Positions 35,645 to 45,537 of a stretch of 64,000 bases of DNA are shown here, piece after piece. The notes beneath the pieces were generated by a model. The model was not told the origin of the DNA and did no database searches. It saw nothing but the letters and a program-made list of their open reading frames with translations. The position numbers and the translations under genes were made by a program. The stretch comes from Blumeriella jaapii (taxonomy: Eukaryota > Ascomycota > Leotiomycetes > Helotiales > Drepanopezizaceae): the NCBI GenBank assembly GCA_009599575.1, contig VWND01000007.1, positions 558,001 to 622,000 of the forward strand, read 5' to 3'. Each line of letters opens with the position of its first letter. The stretch's first letter is position 1.

Positions 35645-37531
35645 ATGGCGCCGGTGTACAAGATTGCCGTTGTGCAGATGCATCCGAAGGTATGCTGGAC
35701 TGGATCCGATTGTGATGTGGTGTGACCCTTCACGCACGTTGTGGCTGCTTGTGTGCTTCTCTTGCGGGTTTGTGGTTGGTCCTGGGGGGGTTTTTTTTTT
35801 TTGCGCTGGTTTCCCTGGGGAGGAGGGGGGGGGGGGGGGGGGGTTTCTTGTTCTTGTTCTTGTTCTTGTTTTCTTCTTCTTTCTTCTTCTTCTTCTTCTT
35901 CTTCTTCTTCTTCTTCTTCTTCTTCTCTTCTTCTTCTTTCTTCTTCTTCTTCTTCTTCTTCTTCTTCTTCTTCTTCTTCTTCTTCTTCTTCTTCTTCTTC
36001 TTCTTCTTTCTTCTTCTTCTTCTTCGATTCGATTCCAATTCTTTATCTTCTTATTCTTCTTCGATTCCAATTCTTCATCTTCTGGGGTTTGAGTCTCCGC
36101 AGTATGTTAGAATCTCTTACGAAAACGCTCCTCGTGGTCCGAGGGAGGTCTGTCTGCCATGGATCCTGCTTTCTAGCCATCTTTTCGTGATTTCTTTCAT
36201 CCTGCCTATCTTGGAGGAATATGATCCGAACCTCGTAACGTTGTACTATCGATCCTTGTTTATCGTTCCTTGCGAACAAGAATGCCGAGCTACATCGTGT
36301 GCGGTGACGAGGAGAGTTTTCTCAGTGAGATAAAGACTCGAAAAAACGATGAAGCCTCTCTTCACGTTCAGCAGCGGTGTTACGAGGCCTCTCACTCCGC
36401 CCAGCTTTGCCCTCTTTATGTATCTGCGGCATAGCACCCGCTTATAACAACCCTGTGTAGCCCCTCGATATGGAACATAACCACGCCGCAGCCGTGTCCT
36501 ACATCCGTGAGGCTGCGAAGCAGTCAATCCACCTTGCTGTCTTGCCCGAGTACCAGTAAGTCATGCACGCAGCCTTTCCCGTTCAACTACGAAGACATCT
36601 ATCTACCTATCCACTCCTGACCAACGTCCCAAGCTTAACCTCCTGGGTTCCCGATGACCCTCGATTCATCCCCCTCTGCGCCCAATACCAAGTCTATCTC
36701 GACGCGTACTGCGCTCTCGCCCGAGAGCTCGACATCTGCATCGTCCCCGGCACCATCGTCGAGGCGCACGGCGCCGACCTGCTGAACATCGCCTACTTCA
36801 TCTCCGCCGCCGGCACCATCCTCAGCGGCTACCAGAAGAAGAACCTCTGGCACCCGGAGCGGCGGCACCTCGCGAGCTCGGCCGAGGCGCCGCACGTCGC
36901 CTTCGACACGCCGCTCGGCCGGCTCGGCCTGCTCATCTGCTGGGACCTCGCCTTCCCCGAGGCCTTCCGCGCGCTGGTCGCGCAGGGCGCCCGCATCGTC
37001 GTCGTGCCGACCTTCTGGACGCTGGCGGACTGCAGCCCGGCCGGGCGCCGGCGGAACCCGGCGGCCGAGGAGCTGTTCCTCGACAGCGTGTTGACGGCGC
37101 GCGCCTTCGAGACACGTGCGCGGTTGTCTTTGCGAATGCGGGCGCGCCGAAGGGAGGGGCGCCGGGCCTGGGCCCGGAGCGGGCGCATTGGGCGGGCGCC
37201 AGCCAGGTCGCGGTGCCCTTCGTGGGTGCGCTGGGGAGGCTCGGGTGGGAGGAGGGCGTCAGTGTGGTGGAGCTGGACATGGAGATTCGTGAGCCCCCTT
37301 TCTCTTCTCTCTCTCTCTCGCCTTTCGGAATCCGGGTGTACTGGTCCAGGTCCTGCGTGATGCGATGCGGTGCATTGTGAGGAGGGAAATGCTCACCTCT
37401 TGCGATCTGTAGTGGAGGAAGCAGAGGCCCATTACAAAGTCAGGGAGGATCTGGGACGAGAGGGTTGGCATTATGATTATGTCCTGACCAAGGAAACAGC
37501 GGAAGCAGCGGGAGGTGGAGCTGGAACGTAA
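35645..37531 (+). CDS. Carbon-nitrogen hydrolase (nitrilase superfamily), apparent frame break
   Basis: Exons 35645-35689, 36461-36555, 36634-37288 and 37413-37531, about 304 residues. The nitrilase catalytic triad is visible: Glu in LAVLPEYH, Lys in GYQKKNLWHPE and Cys in LLICWDLAFPEAF. Such enzymes hydrolyse amides or nitriles; the substrate is unknown. Intron 1 is 771 nt, far above the local norm, and holds a microsatellite. Exon 3 is extremely GC-rich. At about 37111 the frame breaks: after ARAFE the reading must shift by one base to continue as TCAVVFANAG, which the family expects right after Glu-Asn. A lost A (expected gagaac, seen gagac) explains it. Either an assembly indel or a real mutation; the downstream codons show no other damage. 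Confidence 0.9.
35791..36060. repeat. Poly-T, poly-G and (TTC)n microsatellite inside an intron
   Basis: In order: a T-run of 12 at 35791-35802, a G-run of about 19 at 35825-35843, short TTCTTG copies at 35844-35870, and then an almost pure TTC array to about 36024 with a few one-base slips, followed by degenerate copies to 36060. It lies wholly in intron 1 of the hydrolase gene. The strand asymmetry (pyrimidines on plus) is nearly complete. Confidence 0.95.
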
Positions 37532-40500
37532 ATCGCTTCCCAGAGAGCTGCTGAATCAAGCCTGGTGCCTGATATGTGTGCGTTCATGTATTGTGTGTTT
37601 ACATGTTGCAGTACCGTTGTAGATGTCCGTGAGTCCTACAGTACCACACGGTAATCCGAGACTTGCCTGCCTCGAGTCGTCCAGCACAGCACTGTAAGCG
37701 AGATGATGCCAAATCACAACAATCGCATCACTAGCTAGCCGCCTTCCACCTGGCCATGCATACATACAAAGTAGATAGCCGAAGACCACTCCCGCGCCGG
37801 ATGAGACCCCAGCACCAGCACCAGCACCAGCGTCAACGTCCCGTCTTCCCTGCGTCGGTCCCACGGCGAGAGACGACTGTCCCTCTGGCGCAAGAGACGA
37901 TCGCAGGCACCGTACCCATGCGATAGAGAGCTGGAACGAAGAGAGAAACACAAATGGAACACGAGACGGGGAGCTCGCTCTACGGTACTCTGAGACCAAG
38001 GCCACGAACCAGACTGCGGACATGCCTACCTGTGAGAGCCTTGCGTCGTGCGGGTTGTTGCTGATTGTGGGAGATGCTTTCATCTGCTTGTCGTGCTGCT
38101 GCTGCTGCTGCTCTCTTGCAGATCTGAGGAGTTGGCGTGCGGATCAAAGAGGGAGCGGGAGCGGGGGTGTCTGCTTAGTAGGAGGAGGAGGAGGAGGAGG
38201 GGAAGTCGATGGCTCTGGCTGGGTGGTGTGACGGTAACGGCGTGGATCTGATCTCGTGTTGTGCTACAGGACAGGACAGGATCTCGATCGGTGGTCGCGT
38301 GTTTCACAGGCGGAGGGAAGGGAGACCTCGACTGAGACAGTGACTCGGCCCCGATGACAAAAACATTTCATAATCTGAGATGGCGGAGATGCGCTCGTTT
38401 GAAGACTGCGGATGTGCGGGTGTTGCGGGCGGTGCCTCGGGTGAATGGAAGTTGGGAGGCTTTCGATGGCTGCTCGCGTGGGCGAACACTATCTACGGCA
38501 GCTCCCAGAGCGATTCAGGACGTGCTCACTAGGTACCTAACATGCACCACAGAGCTAAGTGCCGATTCGTGATTGGGAGCATGAGCCTCTCGAGACATGT
38601 CTCCCATCGGGTGCGTGGCCTCCGCTGTACTCTCCCGTGCCTTTTACGTATGCGAGCGTGGAGAAGCCATGGACGAGCGGCACTCCGAGCTTGATCAACA
38701 AACCGTGGCTCCGCATGATGCAACCTGCAAGTCAATTCCATCTGCACGAATACGCACGAGCACGCGTCTGGTGGGATGGGTCAGTGGCTACCGGCACTTT
38801 CGACTGGAGACCGGGCGCACAGATCCCACCGTCGGACGGGAGGTCTGGTAGGGCTGTATCAGAACGCAGGGGTCAGACTCGATTCAGCTCACGAGTGACG
38901 ATCCGATTCCGGGACTCGGATCTTTGCAGGGCCGGAGAAAGCTTGAGAAAGCTTGGAAAAGCTTGACCTCACTGGTCGCGCGCGCCATGAGGGGGTGGAG
39001 AAGCGGTCCCCAGGCCGAGCTGGTCCCGTCCGAACACATCCATCCCCACGCGGAGCAGAGCTGGGAGAACAGCAGCCAGAGACGAGGACTTCGGGCGAGG
39101 GGGAGCGCAGGCTCAGAGTCCAAGAGAACTCGGGTCCGTCGGACGATCCATGGTCGATGGTGGTCAGGATGCGTTGCAGCTCGGCGGCGCACAGTACGAC
39201 TGCACTGTACTGTACAGTAGCATCGCGCACGCAGCGCCTGGTGCCGGGCATCCATATTTCCCGGCCGAAACATATCTGGGATTGACGTCGTTGTTTATCT
39301 CCATCTCGGCAGTTTCGCCAAGTACTGTACTTACGGTATGAGGGGTCCAGGGGAGGGGGCGCTGGAATGCGGCGACCACGGCCGTCTCGAGCAGACGAGG
39401 CGACGAGCGTGATCTGGAGATCTTCTACCAGCAACAGGCCGGCAGATGACGATGACTGGAAGCCCCAGTACTGCACTTTCTGTATTGTACAGTACAGTAC
39501 TATTCTGTACCGCATTGTCTGTAGCCAGAGCCATGTCAGGTGACATGTGCGCGATTTAAGCCATTCGACGGACGGTTCGCGTTGAAGTGTATCTGGCGGT
39601 GTACTGTTTGTATGTATCTGTACTGTGTCTGTAGCGAATATGCGTCAAGGGTGGAGTTGTGTGGAATTGGAATGTTTCTTGAGCTTCGCATGCACGTGAT
39701 CTCCATAGTGGTCAACGGGTGCTGTAGCAGACTAAGATGTGCCCGGTTAGCATTGATACTGTACAGTACTTGATACTGTACATAGAGTGTCACTGCAGTA
39801 CTGTACTGTACATAGGTAGGTCTGTACTGTACTGTACTGTAGGCACTGTACAGTACTGTACCACCGCCCTTCGCCCTTCGCCTCCGTGACGCTTTGACGA
39901 AGATGTGCGACGGCTGTTTCGCAATTGGCATGTACGTACGGATGTACAGTACAGCAATGACTGTACATACAGCTACACTGTACTGTAGATGGTCGCTTGA
40001 CTCTTGACGCTTGACGCCGAGGTCAAGTGGGCCACGTGTTTCCCGAACGACCACGCACTGTACAGAAGAGGATGTGTGTTGAAGTTCCCATGGCTGCCGC
40101 TTCCGGGCCAGCTGATCAGATGCGGATGGAAACCCTGGAGCCCGCCTCCTATCAAGTCCTGCTCTGCCGCAACGAAGCAGTCGACATGTTGCGGCTGGAC
40201 GAGCGCGAGGCGCGGCAGAATGCGGACATCCGGTCGGTGATGAGCACGATGAAGTCAAGCTTCAACGGCGTAGTCCAAAGGGATCAATCGCCGGGCAGAC
40301 GAGCCGCGTCGTCCGGACAGAGCAGCAGATACGACCGCTCGACGTCTCTAGCTCCCACTCACAGTGTGCCGGGTTTGTCTGGTGGCCTTGCAGCGCACAT
40401 GCCAGTGCCCATGCAAATACCAGTGCTTGGATGCCGCTTCGAGTGTTTGAGTTCACGGTTTGGATGAGAGTGGCAGGCGACGTCTCTTGACCATTCAGAT

Positions 40501-42332
40501 GGTGGGCAACTGGCCGCGACGGCATGGAACTGGATGCCGTGCTCTAGGCCCCCCGATGCTGCACTGATGATTGGATTTACCACCAAGTAAGGTTAAAATA
40601 ATGCAGAGCCTTAAGCAAGTAGTAGCATTGCTTAGTAGAAGGGCCGGGCCTTCGCGATTTGAATTTACGATGTATATCAAAGGGGAGTGTGAGAAACTCA
40701 TAGGCCCACATTCGAGCTCGAGAGAGCGTTAGCTGGAACAGCAATACAGAATTACAGCAATACAGCATGAAGCCCTCGTACTCGAACCTGGAGGCCGGCG
40801 CCGAGCAAGCAGCCACCAGCAAGCGTTTACTTCGTTGCGTTTCGGAGCAAGCGATTGAAGCATGCCGGCACGCGAACGCAATCGAGGACTTGGCCGGAGT
40901 TGACGTGGGCGTGGGATACCAAGACATCGCGTTCTGATGTAATGGGTCTCGCGGTCCAGTAGGAAGAAAGACCGGTCTATCTCGCATTCTGCAACATGTG
41001 AACACTGCATCCAGCAGCACACTGTGCTGATGCCGACCCACCGTGCAGACATATGTGTAGATGCTGTGGTTTTCCCCAAGCGACTCAACCGCCGCACCTC
41101 GAGAGAGCACGGCTTCGTGCGCAAGAGCGCCCTCCACGACGCCCGCGCGAAGAGCCTGTGGATGGATGGGCTTCTACTTGTGGCCAGGCGCCAAAGGATT
41201 CTGAGAATTCCGTAGGCCCAGCTCCTAAAGCTTGTTGAAGGTCCAGCGGGATCAGGTCATCTCCTGGCCAGCAGCAAGTGGTGCGGGATGTACAGTACTG
41301 TACAGTACTGTAGAGTAGCCTGCTCACGGCGCCGATCGGGATTCCGCATGCTTAAGTATTCCAGGACTTGTTCGTGGTGCTTTTTTCCGTCGCAAAGCGA
41401 CTGTCCCTCCGTAGTTGCAGGAGCAGTGGTTCTACTGTACAGATTAGCTTCGTGGCCATGCAGACCGCTCGTCGTGGAAAGAGACTAAGCGAACACAGTG
41501 TGTACATACAGCCAGTGCTGTAGAAACGGCGTCGAATTCCCGTCACCGTGAACGGCTGGAAATTATGTAATCCCTAGTTGGTGTTTTTCTTTTTCCTAAA
41601 AAAGTCGGCGTCTTGTATTTTTGGACTCCACCTTGGGCTTTTTAGGGCCATCTCTCCGTTTCACTTCCTGTCCTCCCCTCTCGTCACATCCCAACCCCAT
41701 CCACCCCCATCCAGCACCATCTCCACTCACTCAGGGCAAAACCCATGCTGCAGTCCCCGTCTTTCTTGGCCACCGTACTCCTCCTCCTCCTCCTCCTCCT
41801 CCTTCTCCTCCTCCTCCTCTTCCTCCTCTCTCCTCCTCCTCCTCTTCACAAAGACTCCCCTTTCCCAGTTCCCTCGCCTTTCCTTTCACACCTTCATCCC
41901 CAACTTTGTGAGCCTCAGAGATCCGCCTCCTATCGTGGTCGCCAAATCGATAGTCGGGGTCCTGCTGCCTCAGCCGGCGCCATTCGGTGCAAGGCTTCCG
42001 CCCCGTCCTCCCCCCCTCACCTTCATCCCTCGATCTATCTCTATCTAGCATCTGTAGGGCGTTGGAATCATTCAATTTGGAGTACTTGATTGGATGGGAT
42101 TGTCATATACCACGGGCTGCATTTTCATGACGGAACGCACGCATCTTAAAGCTCCTGGTGTTGTTTTCACGACCCGATTTCTCGACTGCCATCCGATCGC
42201 GATAGCCGACAATCCACAGCCCTCCCCTTCGAAGCGCCTTTCTTCTCCAGGCCTCTCGTCGACCGCGGACGGTTCTTCTACGCCTCCGATCACATCCACA
42301 CATCCATCCATCCCGACAACACAGCGCCCAGC
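37532..42332. other. Gene-poor, repeat-rich region, 4.8 kb
   Basis: No gene could be supported in spite of many open frames, which come from GC-rich composition. Short simple repeats: CACCAG copies at about 37812-37830, GCTGCT near 38095-38112, GGAGGA near 38180-38200, and CTC arrays at about 41772-41838. The end (about 42050-42332) is the probable promoter and leader of the copper-fist gene. Confidence 0.5.
39480..39990. repeat. Dense cluster of GTACAGTAC/GTACTGTAC repeats
   Basis: Many copies in 500 bp, for example at about 39486-39500, 39760-39783, 39795-39812, 39823-39862 and 39938-39985, including perfect palindromic chains of GTACAGTACTGTAC type. The copies overlap and are separated by unrelated sequence, so this is not a simple microsatellite. 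This is the densest occurrence in the window. Confidence 0.8.
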
Positions 42333-43876
42333 ATGTTGATCAAGGGCGAAAAGTATGCCTGCGAGGCCTGCGTGAGAGGCCATCGGGTCAGCAACTGCCA
42401 GCATTCCGACCGACCTTTGCAACACATCAACAAAAAGGCAAGATTCCCCCCTCGTCTTGCTCCCTCGCACCAGAGGCGCATGCTAACAGGTTGCACCACA
42501 GGGGCGCCCCGTCTCCCAGTGCACCCATTGTCGAACGCTCCGCAAATCCCGTTCAGCGCATGTGCGCTGCGACTGCGGCGAGAAGGCGCACAGCAAGGGC
42601 GCTTGTGGAATGGATACCGGCGCAGATGGTGAGACTTCCATGCCGTTCTTGAGCCATGACGACCGCGCTTTTCTGATCCACGATCGACCTACAGACAACT
42701 GCTGTTGCAGCCACACGGGCCGCTGTTCTTGTGCCCTGAAGAAGGAGCCTCTGGACCCCGTCCCCGAGTCAGACCGCGACGATGCTTCCATGTCCTCAGC
42801 TCCGAAGTGCGAGAAACGCAGACCCCGGGCCCTCACAGCACAATCGGAGGGTGGTCTGACGGTTTTCGCCAATGGCCACCACAAGCCGGTCCATAAGCAC
42901 AATAACATGGCGTCCAAGTGCGGCTTGCCGTATGTTGTTCCCAGGGCACACTCAATCCATGGCCCGTCTCCATCTGGTCCTGCGAACCGATCTGTTGACA
43001 ATCTCTCTCACGACAACACCATCGACGTCTTGCACAGAGACTCTCGTGTCAGCGACTCACTGTTCAATGCCCAGGAAGAGGAAAGGACGGCCAAGTCTGA
43101 GCATGGGTCTCCACTCTCAAGCCCAAATTCGAACCAGTCAAACTTGGATCGGGTTAACGGCCAGCTTCCACCTTTAGACCTGGCGGGCATCACGGATACT
43201 TTGAACTTCATGCAATCCTTGGACGGATATACTGCTTTCCCAGACCAGGAGGCCCCCATTTTCTCGGCTGGTCTCCGCTCAGCATCAATTGATTGGTCAC
43301 ACTACGACGGGCTTGACTTCAATAGTAACACTTTCGACCTCTCCATTTAGCCAAGCCCCGTCTTTCGCTGGCTTTGATTTCGGCACTATTGATCAAGCGC
43401 AGCCTGCTTTGACCGCGACTTCGACATCTGGTGAAATCTCCGAGGTCGAAGATTTTGTGCCCAGCAACAACTCGTCCCGACCAGCTATGATCAATCACCA
43501 ATACGGCTCAGACCTGGGCAACTCCGATCAGGGCGAGATCGATGGGTACCGGCTTAGTACGGCGTCTTCGTACATCGGACTGCCTCAGACCCAGATGCTC
43601 GCAAGCGACAACTTCGATTCTCTCGACATAGATGCTTTTCTGAAGGGCGTACAAACTTCCGGGGCATATGTCACTGCGAACCATGGTCTTCCAACCTCTG
43701 GCTTCTGCGATGATAGCAAGAAAGGCCTATCTCCATCATCTTTCGACGAGATGCCACACTTTCAGTTCCCCGAGGAAGAGAGCGATATCTTCTGGATGCA
43801 GTCTTTTCCACCCACAGGCGGTCCCATCGACCAGAGCCATAGCGAAATTCCCGAACCTTCTCCTTGGGCTCAATAA
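42333..43876 (+). CDS. Copper-fist transcription factor, apparent frame break
   Basis: Exons 42333-42437 and 42502-43876, about 492 residues. Residues 1-40 are a canonical copper fist: C10, C13, C22 and H24 bind zinc, and the KGRP minor-groove motif is built across the splice junction. A cysteine cluster follows near residue 98 (CCCSHTGRCSC), of the type that binds Cu(I) in the Mac1/Cuf1/GRISEA factors. These proteins activate copper-uptake genes, so a nuclear copper-sensing regulator is likely. The intron uses a GC donor. The frame meets a stop at 43348-43350, while typical acidic activation-domain sequence (SQAPSFAGFDFG) continues in another frame. One surplus T in the TTT at 43346-43348 would explain this. 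The C-terminal half is acidic, with Asp/Ser-rich stretches. Confidence 0.94.
42438..42501 (+). other. GC-AG intron in the copper-fist gene
   Basis: Donor AAG|GCAAGA, branch-like gctaac at 42483-42488, acceptor CACAG. Joining restores the invariant Lys-Gly-Arg-Pro of the copper fist, so this is the real boundary. All other introns modelled here start with GT. Confidence 0.9.
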
Positions 43877-45537
43877 CCCTTGTGGAAAAGGCACAACAGG
43901 CCTTCGACGAGTAATTTGCTTTGAGCTCTCCGCCGACGACTCGACGACTTTTTTGTGTAACTGCACAGCATGGCAGTTTGGCGGGCTGTTTGCAATGATC
44001 TGGATGGTGTTCATAGGAAACCTATATTACATATTACTACATATGCGTACATAGTCTGTAAAGAAAGAATGCATCTGATTCCAACCTGCCGCTTTTTCAT
44101 GTATTATTGCCAACCTTGTTGGCAGATGGAGATCGATTACAGGTGCCCACCAAGGCTCTCGAAAATTGACATCTACAGTACAGTACAGTACCGCACTCAT
44201 GATGTACTGTACCAGCGTCAGGAGTATACTTTATACTTCGTAAGGTGCCCATGATAATTATCCCGAGACCCACTCTACCTCCCGGCGTAGATGAGCGTGG
44301 GTTTCGTTCTTTCAAACATTTCCCCGAGGCCGAGAGCCGATGCCTCACCCCTTGGTGCAGGTGCCCCGGCCAGGTGTTCGGCATGAAAGCATCGGGTTAT
44401 CCGTCGTGCCGTTGACGTCGCATGTCATTAGGTTTGTCTAGATCCTGCATGTCAGCGGAAGATCCAAAGCTTCATCCGGGGCGAACAGGCTCCCACTGTG
44501 CTGTACATACGGCACGGAGGACCGTAGTAGCCGGCGGCCGAACTGCCAGGTGCACGCCGTCCTGGTCCTGGCCCTGGCCCTGGTCCTGGTCCTGGTTCGT
44601 GGACAGCAGAAATGCCCTTCGGATGTTGGGGACTCGAGAGACGACCGAAGCACATCAACCACCGACAGCACTCCTTCCACACCGCCCTGGGACAATCTTT
44701 TTCCATTCCTGCAAGGGCCACGGAAGAACGCCTGGTCGCCTGGCCGCCGAGTCGCCGAGTCGCCACCTGTAACACATTTGTAGATCCTCCGAGAGACCGT
44801 GTCGTCTCGCATGCCGGAGAATTGGCCGGCATCGACTTAACCTGTGCGTGTGCGCACGATGTACCGTATCGCACAGTACAGCACAGGACGGTACTGTATG
44901 GATGTCCATATACAGAACTGTGTAGAAACAGTACTATTTATACCACATATATGCTGTCCTGGAGAACCTTTGCCTGGCCTGCCAGTGCGCAGTGCCCTGC
45001 AGGCGGGAAGCTGTGATATCGAGCTAGCCCGATCGAGTCTAGTTGCGGGTTAGCGCCACATCCGGGGCCCTCGCGCCCCCGAAGGGTTTTTCCGCGCCGC
45101 CTGCTTTTCCAAACTCACTCGGCACCTGCGCACCTCCAACCAACATACCTCTCTCACCCTCTGGTGTTCCTTTCCCCCCTCTCACCCGCAGCATCCGACC
45201 TGAGCGAACTAGATTGCTTGAACGTCCCCGAATCCAAATCCAAGGTCGCGCGTACACAAAGCAGCAGAAAGAGTGGGTGCTATCTGGAGCCGGGACTCGC
45301 GCCACGCGAGCCGACTTCCGACTTCTTGCCGCGTTGCGCCGATATTTACAGTACCATCACCACCATCTACCTACATACCCCGTACAGTACCCTAGGGACC
45401 GTAACCAAGCTACATCACTCTCCTTACGGGACCGGTATCTCCAATCTCAACACCATCGCTCTGCCACCTTGCGCTCCGGCTGGCAAACACTTTTCCTCGC
45501 CTCCGTGTCTATGGCAAAGACTTGAGCCTCGAAGACC
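43877..45537. other. Intergenic region, 1.66 kb
   Basis: No gene was supported. It contains GTAC-type repeats at about 44174-44188, 44203-44212 and 44873-44900, and a tandem of CCTGGC/CCTGGT at about 44562-44598. The part after about 45100 is pyrimidine-rich and is the probable leader of the Zn2Cys6 gene. Confidence 0.5.

Noticed and set aside
35505..36333. Long frames coding poly-Phe, poly-Leu, poly-Ser or poly-Lys
   Set aside because: They are translations of the TTC microsatellite inside the hydrolase intron.
40027..40467. Open frame of 146 codons with some Arg/Ser-rich sequence
   Set aside because: It begins with GTG, has no family motif and lies in the GTAC-repeat region; no splice partner was found.
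40577..41137. Minus-strand frame of 186 codons
   Set aside because: Composition is unlike the real genes and it overlaps repeats; no domain.
43340..43355. Programmed +1 frameshift in the copper-fist gene
   Set aside because: No known slippery site, and similar breaks in unrelated genes favour a common technical cause.
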